A stretch of DNA of 64,000 bases from positions 1 through 64,000 of the forward strand of contig NZ_JAFCJT010000026.1 of the NCBI RefSeq assembly GCF_018130785.1, read 5' to 3'. Positions 25,976-34,829 of the stretch are shown here, piece after piece. Position 1 is the stretch's first letter. Each line of letters starts with the position of its first letter. Both the position numbers and the translations under genes were made by a program. Under the pieces are notes generated by a model. That model saw only the letters and a program-made list of their open reading frames with translations. It was not told where the DNA came from and searched no databases. This stretch comes from Bradyrhizobium liaoningense (GTDB lineage Bacteria; Pseudomonadota; Alphaproteobacteria; Rhizobiales; Xanthobacteraceae).

Positions 25976-27046
25976 ATGCGCATCGCGCAGGTAGCTCCGT
26001 TGACGGAGGCTGTTCCACCCAAGCTGTATGGCGGCACCGAGCGGGTGGTGCACTGGTTGACGGAGGAGTTGGTTGCCCTTGGACACGATGTGACCCTGTT
26101 CGCCAGCGGCGACTCGCAGACGTCGGCGAAGCTGGACGCACTTTGGCCGCGGGCGCTTCGTCTGGACGGTTCCGTGCGCGATCCCAACGCGCTGCACATG
26201 GTGCTCCTGGAGCGCGTGCGGCAGAAATGTGACGAAGAGGAGTTCGACTTCCTCCACTTCCATCTCGATTACTATCCGTGGTCCCTGTTCCACCGGCAGC
26301 CGACCCCGTTCGTGACCACGCTGCACGGCCGGCTCGACCTGCCGGAGCATCAGCCGGTGTTCAACACTTTCACCGAGATGCCGGTGATCTCGATCTCGAA
26401 CGCACAGCGTAGGCCGGTACCGCAGGCAAACTGGGTGACCACGATTCATCACGGCCTGCCGGAGAATTTGCTGACGCCGAAGCCGGCGAAGCAGGAATAC
26501 CTCGCCGTGCTCGGCCGCATCGCGCCCGAGAAAGGCGTCGACCGCGCCATCAAGATCGCGATGCATTGCGGCATCCCGCTCAAGATCGCGGCCAAGGTCG
26601 ACCGCGCCGACCAGGATTACTATGACGAGCTGATCCGGCCGATGATCCAGAACAATCCGCTGGTCGACTTCATCGGCGAGATCAGCGACCACGAGAAATC
26701 GGACTTCCTGAGCGGGGCGCTCGGCTTGCTGCTGCCGATCGACTGGCCCGAGCCGTTCGGCCTCGTGATGATCGAAGCCATGGCGTGCGGCACGCCTGTC
26801 GTCGCCTTCAACCGCGGCTCGGTGCCCGAGATCATCGACGAGGGCCTCACCGGCTTCGTGGTCGAGGACATCATCAGCGCCGCCGGCGTCGTCAAACGCC
26901 TCCCGCAACTGGATCGCGCGGCCATCCGCAAGCGGTTCGAGAAGCGTTTTACCGCGCGGCGGATGGCGCTGGATTACCTCGCGGCCTATCGCAGCCTGAC
27001 GGAAGCGCAGGCGCCGCGGATCAAGCTGGTGAGCAGCGCGGAGTAG
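25976..27046 (+). CDS. Family 4 glycosyltransferase
   Basis: 356 residues with the GT-B fold. The N-terminal half has PPKLYGGTERVVHWLTEELV, the glycine loop of GT4 enzymes. The C-terminal half has GRIAPEKGVDRAIKIA and the nucleotide-sugar motif EPFGLVMIEAMACGTPVVA, with the E-x7-E pair. It is cytosolic and uses an activated sugar donor; the acceptor is unknown. I chose the ATG at 25976 because GAGGAG precedes it and it starts the conserved fold. It is divergent from the ABC exporter. Confidence 0.92.
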   Translation: MRIAQVAPLTEAVPPKLYGGTERVVHWLTEELVALGHDVTLFASGDSQTSAKLDALWPRALRLDGSVRDPNALHMVLLERVRQKCDEEEFDFLHFHLDYYPWSLFHRQPTPFVTTLHGRLDLPEHQPVFNTFTEMPVISISNAQRRPVPQANWVTTIHHGLPENLLTPKPAKQEYLAVLGRIAPEKGVDRAIKIAMHCGIPLKIAAKVDRADQDYYDELIRPMIQNNPLVDFIGEISDHEKSDFLSGALGLLLPIDWPEPFGLVMIEAMACGTPVVAFNRGSVPEIIDEGLTGFVVEDIISAAGVVKRLPQLDRAAIRKRFEKRFTARRMALDYLAAYRSLTEAQAPRIKLVSSAE

Positions 27047-27063
27047 CAGCCAGAATCTCAACT

Positions 27064-27214
27064 GTCGTCCCGGACAGGCGAAGCGCAGATCCGGGACCCA
27101 TAGCCACAGGAGAGCGTTTGGCGAAGACTCGGAGTTGCCTGTCTCGCGCCAAACCTCTCCCTGGGGTTATGGGTCCCCGCTCCCGTGCGCAATTGCGCAC
27201 TAGGCGGGGACGAC
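27064..27214. repeat. Dispersed GTCGTCCCGG repeat element
   Basis: The 151-base element begins GTCGTCCCGGACAGGCGAAG and ends CGGGGACGAC. Inner arms GATCCGGGACCCATAG and TATGGGTCCCCG pair. It carries a perfect 16-base palindrome GTGCGCAATTGCGCAC (27185-27200). Such units are scattered through Bradyrhizobium intergenic DNA. It fills the convergent gap between the glycosyltransferase and the sulfatase. Confidence 0.82.
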
Positions 27215-27237
27215 ACTGAGTGTGTTGCAGAAGCGCC

Positions 27238-29166
27238 CTAACTCACCACCGCCCGCTTCGGCTCGACGATCTCGAACATCCGCGGGAATTCGTCCATCAG
27301 GCCCATCAGCTCGGCAAGCCGCATCGGGTTGCCCGCGAGCTTGACCTTGCCGGCGGCGACCGCTTCCGGAAAGCTGGTCAGCTTCGCGATGACTTCATCG
27401 AGCGTTGCGCGCGCGAGCGTGAAGCTCGCATCCGCATTTTCCGCCTGCACGCCTTCGGTATAGGTCAGCGCAGCGTTTTCCAAATTGAGCACGAAGATCT
27501 CGCCGGTATCGGAAAAGCTCCAGTTCAGCACGATATGCTTGCCCTCGGCCTTGGGGCCGTTGAGACGGATGCCGAGCACGTCCCAGAGCTGCTCGGTGCG
27601 CAGCGCGGCCAGCGTCTCGCGGGGCATCGGCGGGCGCGGCGGGGTCTTCGGCATGCCGTGACGCAGCTCCTGCGCGCCGAACAGATAGGCGTTGCGCCAG
27701 GTCGAGCTCTCGGCGGCATAGCCGAGTTGCTCGAGCGTATCCGCAAGCAACGCACGCGCCGCTTCATTCTCCGGCTCCGCGAAGACGAGATGGCCGAGCG
27801 CCTGCGCGAGAAAGCGAAACTCACCTTTATCGAAGTCCTTGCGAGCGCGCGCGAGGATGGCCTCGGCGCCGCCCATGTACTCGACATACTTCTTGCCCGA
27901 TTCCACCGGCGGCAGCGGATCGAGATTGACCGGGTTGGCATCGTACCAGCCGAGATATTTCTGGTAGATCGCCTTCACATTGTGCCGGATATGGCCGTAG
28001 TAGCCGCGGCCATGCCAGGCGCCTTCCAGGCTCTTCGGCAACTGGATCGTCTCGGCGATCTCGGCTGCGGTGAGACCGTGGTTCATCAGGCGGATGGTCT
28101 GGTCATGCGCGAATTTGTAGAGGTCGCGCTGCTGCCGGATCATCGTGCCGATCCGCTCGCGGCCCCACACCGGCCAGTGATGCTGGCCGCACATCGCTTC
28201 CGCCTGGCCGTCCCAGAGCCGCAGGGCCTCGTTGAGGTACTTCGACCAGGCCAGCGCGTCGCGCACGTCGGCACCGCGGAACGGCAGCAGATTGTGGAAA
28301 TTGTGCGTGCAGTTCTCGGCGAGGTTCAACAGCTTGTAGCGCGGAATGAAGAAGTGCATCTCCGCCGGCGCTTCGCTGTTCGGCGCCATCTGGAATTCGA
28401 ATTCGACGCCGTCGATCACGCGCTTGTCGCCGGTCGCCATGATCAGATCGGTCGGGCGCAGCAGCGCGACGGCGCCCGCCGCCATCGACTTGCCGAGCCC
28501 GTTGTCGACCTGCCCGCGCACGCCCTTCGCAAGGAACGGGCCGAACTGGTATTGCGCCCGCCGCAGCATCGCCGGCCCCGCGATGATGTTCTCGGAGACG
28601 GCATGTTCCATGAACAGGTTCGGCGCGATGATGGGCACGGCGCCGGTTGCCAGCGCATCCTCCTCCAGCACGCCGCGCGCGCCGCCCCAATGGTCGGTAT
28701 GGGTATGCGTGAAGATGACGGCAGCGACCGGCTTCTGGCCGCGATGCTTGTAATAGAGATCGAGCGCGGCACGCGCACCCTCGATCGAGGTCAGCGTGTC
28801 CACGACGATGACACCGCTGTCACCCTCGATCAGCGTCATGTTGGCGATGTCGAGCCCGCGCACCTGGTAGACCCCGGGCACCACCTCGAACAGCCCGTGA
28901 TGCATGTTGAGCCGCGCCTGCCGCCACAAGCTCGGATTGACGGTCGGCGGCGCCGTCTCGCCGGAGAGGAAGCCATAGGGCTTCAGGCTCCAGACCGTCC
29001 GCCCCTGCGGGTTGACGATCTCTGCATTCTCGATCGTGCCGAGAAAACCGCGCGCAGCATCGTCGAAATCCCGCGTGTCGGAAAACGGCAGCGCATTCAG
29101 CATCGCCGTTTGCTGCGCGATGACGGACGGCGTCGCGTCCCTTGGCTCGCGGCTGGTTTCTGTCAT
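27238..29166 (-). CDS. Alkyl sulfatase, metallo-beta-lactamase superfamily
   Basis: 642 residues, close to SdsA1/BDS1-type sec- or primary-alkyl sulfatases. The metallo-hydrolase motif HTHTDHWGG is near residue 152; a second group with CGQHHWPVWG follows, then a dimerisation domain, and the last 120 residues form an SCP2-like sterol-carrier domain. No Sec signal is evident, so it may be cytosolic. It would release sulfate and an alcohol from sulfate esters such as SDS. The ATG at 29166 has GGGAGGA upstream. TRAP genes upstream on the same strand are separated by 241 bases with repeats, so co-transcription is unlikely. Confidence 0.9.
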   Translation of the reverse strand: MTETSREPRDATPSVIAQQTAMLNALPFSDTRDFDDAARGFLGTIENAEIVNPQGRTVWSLKPYGFLSGETAPPTVNPSLWRQARLNMHHGLFEVVPGVYQVRGLDIANMTLIEGDSGVIVVDTLTSIEGARAALDLYYKHRGQKPVAAVIFTHTHTDHWGGARGVLEEDALATGAVPIIAPNLFMEHAVSENIIAGPAMLRRAQYQFGPFLAKGVRGQVDNGLGKSMAAGAVALLRPTDLIMATGDKRVIDGVEFEFQMAPNSEAPAEMHFFIPRYKLLNLAENCTHNFHNLLPFRGADVRDALAWSKYLNEALRLWDGQAEAMCGQHHWPVWGRERIGTMIRQQRDLYKFAHDQTIRLMNHGLTAAEIAETIQLPKSLEGAWHGRGYYGHIRHNVKAIYQKYLGWYDANPVNLDPLPPVESGKKYVEYMGGAEAILARARKDFDKGEFRFLAQALGHLVFAEPENEAARALLADTLEQLGYAAESSTWRNAYLFGAQELRHGMPKTPPRPPMPRETLAALRTEQLWDVLGIRLNGPKAEGKHIVLNWSFSDTGEIFVLNLENAALTYTEGVQAENADASFTLARATLDEVIAKLTSFPEAVAAGKVKLAGNPMRLAELMGLMDEFPRMFEIVEPKRAVVS

Positions 29167-29241
29167 GTTTGTTTCCTCCCGGCTGTCGCGGGCATCTAAC
29201 CGCATCTCGCGGGCGATTGCCATCGCCGGGGACTAGAGGTG

Positions 29242-29278
29242 CGTAGCCCGGATGGCGCGAGGCGTAATCCGGGCTACG
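29242..29278. repeat. CGTAGCCCGGAT palindrome
   Basis: CGTAGCCCGGAT (29242-29253) and ATCCGGGCTACG (29267-29278) form a perfect 12-base stem. It is a dispersed element common between Bradyrhizobium genes. The rest of 29279-29407 is GC-rich intergenic DNA with CACCCGGC/GCCGGGTG-like and CTCACCC fragments and no gene. Confidence 0.8.
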
Positions 29279-29407
29279 ACTGCGGAATGCGAGCGAGTCC
29301 CTTCTCAGCTCGCAAGACCGTTCAAGAGCATAGAGCCCCCTCACCCGGCTTCGCTCACGCGAAGCCACACCCGGCGGGGGAGAGGATGCACCGTCCATGC
29401 GACGGCG

Positions 29408-31456
29408 CTAATGCATGCCCAGCACCCGCGGCAGCCACAGCGTCAAATCGGGCCAGTAGGTCACGATGACGAGGAAGCCGAGCATGGTGATCAGCCACGG
29501 CATCACCGCAACCGCCAGGTCTGTGATCCGCATTCGCGCTATCATCGAGGCGACATAGAGGTTCAAGCCGACAGGCGGATGGCAGAGGCCGACCTCCATG
29601 TTGACGTCCATGACGATGCCGAAATGGACGAGGTCGATGCCGAGCTTCTTGGCGGCCGGCGCCAGGATCGGCGCCATGATCAGGATAATCGAGTTCGGCT
29701 CCATGAAGTTGCCGGCGAGCAGCAGCAGGATGTTAACGACCAGCAGGAAGCCGACCCAGCCGAGATTCTGCGCAGCGATCCAGTCGGCCAAGGTCGCCGG
29801 CAGGTTCTCGTTGGAGAGCACGAAGGAGAACAGCACCGCGTTGGTGACGATGTAGAGCAGCATCGCGCTGGTGTTGGCGGCGCGGAGCAGCACCCGCGGC
29901 ACGTCCACCATCTTGATCGCCTTGTAGACAAACACCGCGATGATGAAGGAATAGACCGCGGCCATCGCGGCCGCCTCCGTGGCGGTGAACAGGCCGCTAT
30001 AGATGCCGCCGATGATGATCACGACCAGCATCAAGCCCCAGATGCTCTCGCGGAAGGTGCGAACGGTCTCACCCCAACTCGCCTTCGGCAGCCGCGGATA
30101 ATCGCGCTTGCGGGCGAGCCACCAGGTGACGATGCAGAGCATCGTCGTCAGCAGCATGCCCGGCAGGAGGCCCGCGACGAACAGCGCGCCGATCGAGGTG
30201 TTGGTCGAGACGGCGTAGACGATCTTCGGGATCGAGGGCAGCATCAGGATGCCGAGCGAGCCGGCAACCGTGATGATGCCGGCACCGAACCGCATCGGAT
30301 AGCCGTGCCGCACCATCTCCGGCAGCACGATGGCGCCGATCGCGGCGACGGTGGCGACGCTCGAGCCGCACACCAGCGCGAACATCGCGCAGGCGACGAT
30401 GCCGGCAAGGCCGAGACCGCCGTGCCAGTGCCCGATCAGCGAGGTCGCGAAATTGATCATGCGGCGCGCGACGCCGCCATGGGTGAGGAAATTGCCGGCG
30501 AGGATGAAGAACGGGATCGCCATGATCTCGAACCCCTCGATGCCGGTGAAGAGCTTCATCGAGACGGCTTCGATCGGCACCGTGGTCAGCGTGAACAGGA
30601 ACGTCATCACGGTGAGGCCGAGCGCGATCGAGACCGGGATGCCGGTCAGCATCAGCGCGATCAGCAGCGCGAACACGGTCGCGGCACGCATCCAGTGCGG
30701 CAGCACCACCACGCCGAACTTCTCGGCGAGGCACATTGCGAAGATCAGGATCGGCGCCATGATCAGGATGACGCCGAGCGGCGACACTTTTCGCGCGGCG
30801 GCCCTGGTTGCCGCGCCGGCGGGCTGCGGATGCAGCGCGGGCGAGGAATCGGCCTCCACGCCCTCGACATGGCTCTCGTCATGATGCGGCAGATCGCCGG
30901 TCCAGTAATAGGACCACGAGACCTGGAGGAAGCGGAAGCACATCAGGCCCGAGCCGAGCGGAATCGCCAGATAGACGAACCACATCGGCGCTTCCAGATC
31001 GTTGGACTGCTGCCCGGTCTTGAACATCTCGGTGACAAAGGACGCACCGAAGGCGGCGATCATGCCGGTGAACAGCGCGCCGCAGAGCAGCGAGAACAGG
31101 ATCACGTGCTTGCGTGAATGTTCGGGCAGGCGGTTGACGAGCAGGTCGACGCCGACATGGATGCCGGTGCGCACGCCATAGGCCGCGCCGAACTTCGCCA
31201 TCCAGATGAACATGTAGATGCAGAGTTCCTGCGCCCAGGACAGGTCGAGCTCGGACAGGAAGGTGAACACCGCCATCGACAGCGTCGCGAGCCAGCTCAT
31301 CCCGTGTGCAGCCGCCCATCTGGAGAGGACGATCGATTCGCCTGCACCGTAACGGTGCACCACGGCGATGAAGATCAAGCCGGTTGCAGCCGCGATGAGC
31401 GTCGCGATCAGCCATTCCTCGAGATGGTTGAGCGCCTGATTGAGCACGCGAAGCAA
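29408..31456 (-). CDS. Fused TRAP transporter DctQ-DctM membrane subunit
   Basis: 682 residues. The first 190 are a four-helix DctQ-type small subunit (with ELCIYMFIWMAKFGAAYGVR and IHVGVDLLV); a hydrophilic linker at about 195-225 joins a 12-helix DctM-type large subunit of about 450 residues (GIPVSIALGLTVMTFL, PFFILAGNFLTHGGVARRM). The fused protein imports a carboxylate-like solute with sodium, fed by the binding protein encoded just upstream. The start is uncertain: TTG at 31456 with a GGGGGA site, or GTG at 31447. Confidence 0.93.
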   Translation of the reverse strand: MLRVLNQALNHLEEWLIATLIAAATGLIFIAVVHRYGAGESIVLSRWAAAHGMSWLATLSMAVFTFLSELDLSWAQELCIYMFIWMAKFGAAYGVRTGIHVGVDLLVNRLPEHSRKHVILFSLLCGALFTGMIAAFGASFVTEMFKTGQQSNDLEAPMWFVYLAIPLGSGLMCFRFLQVSWSYYWTGDLPHHDESHVEGVEADSSPALHPQPAGAATRAAARKVSPLGVILIMAPILIFAMCLAEKFGVVVLPHWMRAATVFALLIALMLTGIPVSIALGLTVMTFLFTLTTVPIEAVSMKLFTGIEGFEIMAIPFFILAGNFLTHGGVARRMINFATSLIGHWHGGLGLAGIVACAMFALVCGSSVATVAAIGAIVLPEMVRHGYPMRFGAGIITVAGSLGILMLPSIPKIVYAVSTNTSIGALFVAGLLPGMLLTTMLCIVTWWLARKRDYPRLPKASWGETVRTFRESIWGLMLVVIIIGGIYSGLFTATEAAAMAAVYSFIIAVFVYKAIKMVDVPRVLLRAANTSAMLLYIVTNAVLFSFVLSNENLPATLADWIAAQNLGWVGFLLVVNILLLLAGNFMEPNSIILIMAPILAPAAKKLGIDLVHFGIVMDVNMEVGLCHPPVGLNLYVASMIARMRITDLAVAVMPWLITMLGFLVIVTYWPDLTLWLPRVLGMH

Positions 31457-31480
31457 ATCAAAGTCCCCCTATCGATGCGA

Positions 31481-31512
31481 AACGGCCGGGAGTGCGCACA
31501 CTCCCGACCGTT
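31481..31512 (-). terminator. Intercistronic hairpin between dctP and dctQM
   Basis: AACGGCCGGGAGTG (31481-31494) pairs with CACTCCCGACCGTT (31499-31512) at 13 of 14 positions across a 4-base loop. No T run follows in the direction of transcription, so it is more likely a partial terminator or an RNA-stabilising hairpin that leaves more binding protein than membrane subunit. Confidence 0.7.
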
Positions 31513-31536
31513 CGTATTGTCTTTGCGGAAAACGCG

Positions 31537-32550
31537 TCAGTTCATCTTGACGTCGAGTTCCTTGGCGACGAGATCGAGCACCTCCTGCCCGACCCGGCCC
31601 TTTGCCCATTTGTAAGTCGGCTGCATCGCTTCCTGCCACGCCTTGCGATCGGCGTCAGTCAGATAATGCAGCTTGGTCTTGCCCGTCTTCTTGATCTCGG
31701 CGAGCGCGTCCTCGTTCTCCTGGTGCGCGATCTGGTTGGTGTACTCGGTTGCATCCACCATCGCCTTCTCGACCTGGGTGCGGATGTCCGGCGGCAGTCC
31801 GGACCAGAACTTGGAGTTGACGATCACGGCGTATTGCAGATGTGCGTGATAGGACACGGTGATGTCCTTCTGCACCTCGTAGAACTTCTGCGTCAGATAG
31901 TTGGACGCGGTGTTCTCGCAGCCGTCGACCACGCCGGTTTGCAGCGCCTGGTAGACTTCGGAGAACGCCATGATCTGCGGGATCGAGCCGAGCAGGCGGA
32001 AATACTGGTCGGCGATCTTCGATCCGGAGATGCGGAACTTCAGGCCCTTGAAGTCCTCGGGCTTCGTCAGCGCACGATTCGACGACACCATGTGGAAGCC
32101 GTTGTCCCAATAGGCGAGCCCGGTGATGCCCTTGGCTTCCAGCTTCTGGAACAGCCATTTGCCGACCGTGCCCTTCATCGCGCTGGAATAGGTCGCGTCG
32201 TCCTTGAACAGCCAGGGCAGGTCGAGCGCCTCGAATTCCTTGATGCCGAGCGGCGCGAATTTCGCGGTCGAGGGCGCCAGCATCTGCACCGAACCAAGCT
32301 GAAGCGCCTCGATCTCCTCCTTGTCCTTGTAGAGCGAGGAGTTCGGATAGACTTCGATCTTGACCTTGCCGTCGGTGTACTTCTCGGCGAGCTCCTTGAA
32401 CTTCAGTGCGCCCTTCCCCTTCGGGGTATCGTTGGCGACGACGTGGCTGAACTTGATGACGATCGGGCTCTGGGCCTGGGCCAAGTCAGGGGCAAAGACA
32501 GGGGCAACGAGAATAGCTGCGGCGGCGACCGCAAGAAGCAGCTTGCGCAT
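31537..32550 (-). CDS. TRAP transporter substrate-binding protein DctP
   Basis: 337 residues. It has a Sec signal peptide (MRKLLLAVAAAAILVAPVFA, cleaved near AQAQ) and a DctP fold with VIKFSHVVANDTPKGKGALK at the N-terminus. The substrate-pocket pattern LKFRISGSKIADQYFRLLGS, with the conserved carboxylate-binding Arg, and EVYQALQTGVVDGCEN are typical of C4-dicarboxylate and other organic-acid TRAP systems. The ATG at 32550 has GGGAGG upstream; a start 18 bases earlier lacks one. The fused DctQM gene follows after 80 bases. Confidence 0.94.
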   Translation of the reverse strand: MRKLLLAVAAAAILVAPVFAPDLAQAQSPIVIKFSHVVANDTPKGKGALKFKELAEKYTDGKVKIEVYPNSSLYKDKEEIEALQLGSVQMLAPSTAKFAPLGIKEFEALDLPWLFKDDATYSSAMKGTVGKWLFQKLEAKGITGLAYWDNGFHMVSSNRALTKPEDFKGLKFRISGSKIADQYFRLLGSIPQIMAFSEVYQALQTGVVDGCENTASNYLTQKFYEVQKDITVSYHAHLQYAVIVNSKFWSGLPPDIRTQVEKAMVDATEYTNQIAHQENEDALAEIKKTGKTKLHYLTDADRKAWQEAMQPTYKWAKGRVGQEVLDLVAKELDVKMN

Positions 32551-32573
32551 AAAGTAACCTCCCAACAACCTCT

Positions 32574-32608
32574 AAAACCGGGTTCTTTTTGTTTTGCAGC
32601 CCGGTTTT
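32574..32608. promoter_or_regulatory. Inverted repeat in the dctP leader
   Basis: AAAACCGGG (32574-32582) and CCCGGTTTT (32600-32608) form a perfect 9-base arm pair 23 bases before the dctP ATG. It may be an operator or an RNA hairpin that affects dctP expression. The rest of the 200-base gap to the methyltransferase stop shows no gene. Confidence 0.5.
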
Positions 32609-32750
32609 GCAGTAGTGGCAGCAATCCGCCAACCGAACAACTAGACCTAAGCCCAATTTGCCGCAGGCAAGCTATCTTGACGCCTGTTGTCCACGCAACC
32701 CGGCAGCCACACCCGGGAACGAGCGCCTATGTCGCATTGCGGCAGTGCGA

Positions 32751-33521
32751 TCAGCCCTTGCGCTGGGCGACCATGAACAGACGCCGGAACGGGAACAGCG
32801 TCTGCCCCGCGGCATTCTTCGGATAGGCCTTCGCCACCCGCTCGCCATAGGCGGCCTCGAACGCGGCCTTCTCGTCGCCCTGCAGGATGTCGAGATAGCG
32901 CGTCAGCCAGGTCCCCTTGGTCCACTCCTTCACGGGGTTCTCGCCTTCGAGCACCTGCAGATATTCGGTCTCCCAGATGTCGATGTTGGCTGACACCGGA
33001 GCAAGAAGATCGTGATAATAGGCCGGCCCTTCGACCGGCGGCGGGGTGACGAGATGCTCGACCTTGGACCGCCACGGGCCGTTCAGCGCCGTCTCGCCAA
33101 TCAGCACATGCGATGGCGCGAGGAAGTTGCGCGGCATCTGCACCGCAAGCATGCCGCCGGGCGCCACCTTCTCCATGACCGACGGAAACAGTGCCGCATG
33201 ATTGGGCAGCCAGTGCAGTGCGGCATTGGAATAGATCAAATCGTATTGCCTGGCCGGGCGCCAATGGCCGAGATCCTCGTGCGACCATTCCACATCCGGC
33301 GCCGCCTTGCGGCCCGCGGCGGCCATCTCGGCCGAGCCCTCGACACCGGTCACGGTCGCGTCAGGCCAGCGCTCCTTGATCAGTTTTGTCACGTTGCCGG
33401 CGCCCGCGCCGAGATCGGCGACCGCACGCGGGCCAAAATCCGGAATCCGCATCAACAGGTCGACGGCGGGCCGGAGCCGATGGCCGGAGAATTTCAGGTA
33501 TTGCTGCGGATCCCAGACCAT
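32751..33521 (-). CDS. tam: Trans-aconitate 2-methyltransferase-like protein
   Basis: 256 residues, the normal length for Tam. It starts MVWDPQQYLKFSGHRLRPA, the usual Tam opening (W-x-P-x2-Y-x2-F), and has the SAM-binding motif VADLGAGAGNVT near residue 35 and the acidic loop VEGSAEM. The Tam reaction transfers a methyl group from SAM to trans-aconitate, detoxifying an aconitase inhibitor. It is soluble and divergent from the SDR gene. Confidence 0.9.
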   Translation of the reverse strand: MVWDPQQYLKFSGHRLRPAVDLLMRIPDFGPRAVADLGAGAGNVTKLIKERWPDATVTGVEGSAEMAAAGRKAAPDVEWSHEDLGHWRPARQYDLIYSNAALHWLPNHAALFPSVMEKVAPGGMLAVQMPRNFLAPSHVLIGETALNGPWRSKVEHLVTPPPVEGPAYYHDLLAPVSANIDIWETEYLQVLEGENPVKEWTKGTWLTRYLDILQGDEKAAFEAAYGERVAKAYPKNAAGQTLFPFRRLFMVAQRKG

Positions 33522-33675
33522 TGCTCAACGCCTTTTCTTTTTCGTGTTTCCTTCGTCGAGGCTCTTGGTTACCACTGCTCGTCCCGCTCAGGCAATTCAG
33601 GTTGACCGGGACAGGGCAGGAAACGAACACCAACGAACCGCAACAAGCAAGAAGCAAACAAGAAAGCGTGTGATC

Positions 33676-34419
33676 ATGGACCTCGGGCTCAAATCGAAAA
33701 CCGCTGTCGTCACGGGAGCGAGCATCGGCATCGGCCGCGCCATCGCCAAGGGCCTGGCTGCCGAAGGCGTCCGCGTCGTCGGCGTGGCGCGGCGCACTGA
33801 TCTCCTTGCCGAGTTGGTGAAGGAAGTCGGCTCCGGCCTGATCACGCCGTTCGAGCAGGACGTGATGGCAAAGGACTCCGCGGAGAAGATCGCAGCCTTT
33901 GCGCAAAAGGAGCTCGGCCATGTCGACATCCTCATCAACAATGCCGGCGGCAGCCGCCCGCTGCCGGTGGACGCGCCCGACAGCAAATGGGACGAGGCGA
34001 TCGCGCTGAATTTCACCAGCTACCGCCGCATCGCGCATGCGCTGCTGCCGCAGATGATCGAACGCAAATGGGGCCGCATCGTCAACATCACCGGCAAGTC
34101 CGAGCCGGAGGGCCTCAACGCCGCCTTCGCCGCCAAGGCCGCCGTGCACGCCTGGGCCAAGGGCCTGTCGCGCGAGATCGGCGAGCACGGCATCACCATC
34201 AACTGCATCCCGCCCGGCCGCATCATGAGCGAGCAGATCCGCCGCAACTACCCGCCGGATTATCGTGAACGGTTTGCCGAGGAAGAGATCCCGGTCGGCT
34301 ATTGGGGCGAGCCGGAGGATCTGGCGGCGCTCGCGGTGTTTCTGGCGTCGCCGGTGGCGCGGTACATCACGGGGACGGTGATCCCGGTGGATGGGGGGCT
34401 GCGGCGGTATCAGTTCTAG
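33676..34419 (+). CDS. Short-chain dehydrogenase-like protein with altered active site
   Basis: 247 residues with the classical SDR fold. The cofactor loop is TGASIGIG (13-20), NNAGG is at 88-92 and Asn112 is in the ALNFTSY segment. The usual Tyr-x3-Lys is not intact: Lys154 is present in NAAFAAKAAV, but the residue four before it is Ala150, and Phe151 is next. The loop after NITGK is three residues shorter than usual. It may use a different acid, have lost reductase activity, or be a binding protein. The ATG at 33676 begins the fold. Confidence 0.88.
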   Translation: MDLGLKSKTAVVTGASIGIGRAIAKGLAAEGVRVVGVARRTDLLAELVKEVGSGLITPFEQDVMAKDSAEKIAAFAQKELGHVDILINNAGGSRPLPVDAPDSKWDEAIALNFTSYRRIAHALLPQMIERKWGRIVNITGKSEPEGLNAAFAAKAAVHAWAKGLSREIGEHGITINCIPPGRIMSEQIRRNYPPDYRERFAEEEIPVGYWGEPEDLAALAVFLASPVARYITGTVIPVDGGLRRYQF

Positions 34420-34433
34420 AACCGATGGGACTT

Positions 34434-34470
34434 CGTAGGATGGGTAGAGCAAAGCGAAACCCATCCTACG
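34434..34470. repeat. CGTAGGATGGGT palindrome, copy 1
   Basis: CGTAGGATGGGT (34434-34445) and ACCCATCCTACG (34459-34470) form a perfect 12-base stem. It lies between the convergent SDR and zinc-finger genes and may end both transcripts. The family recurs at 34954-35038 and 36992-37067. Confidence 0.85.
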
Positions 34471-34475
34471 GCGGC

Positions 34476-34829
34476 CTATTCATTGAGACGCGCCTGCCAG
34501 TCCGGAGGCACCGCCCCGTCCGGTCCGGGCACCGGTTGATCCGGCGGATGCGCGTGCGGGCCTAGAAGCTTCGGCCCGGCGAAAGCCTCTCCCGTGCGAT
34601 AGTCGTAGAACCATCGTTCGCCCGGCTCGAAGCTCGTGATAACGGGGTGACCAGTCGCTGCGTTGTGCTTCGATGCATGCTGATTGGGCGACGTGTCGCA
34701 GCAGCCGATGTGACCGCATTCGACACATCTGCGAAGATGAAACCACCACCCGCCCGCCGCCGAGCATTCCACGCAGCCCGTTCCGCTTGGCGTGGCGGCG
34801 AGATTGATGCCATCCCTCTTCGACGTCAT
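34476..34829 (-). CDS. UBP-type zinc-finger protein
   Basis: 117 residues. The zinc finger has the pattern of ZnF-UBP domains, with Cys and His pairs in GCVECSAAGGWWFHLRRC, then CVECGHIGCCDTSPNQHAS and a closing KHNAATGHPVITSFEPGERW. In eukaryotes this fold binds the free C-terminus of ubiquitin; bacterial copies are stand-alone and unassigned. A Pro-rich tail follows from about residue 85. The ATG is at 34829. It lies among palindromic repeats and small unknown genes. Confidence 0.88.
   Translation of the reverse strand: MTSKRDGINLAATPSGTGCVECSAAGGWWFHLRRCVECGHIGCCDTSPNQHASKHNAATGHPVITSFEPGERWFYDYRTGEAFAGPKLLGPHAHPPDQPVPGPDGAVPPDWQARLNE

Noticed and set aside
27220..29199. Plus-strand frame of about 659 codons opposite the alkylsulfatase
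   Set aside because: It is antisense to motifs HTHTDHWGG and the SCP2 domain; its composition is that of a shadow frame.
29252..31117. Plus-strand frame of about 621 codons opposite the TRAP DctQM gene
   Set aside because: It is a His/Asp/Arg-rich shadow of the DctQM gene with no known domain.
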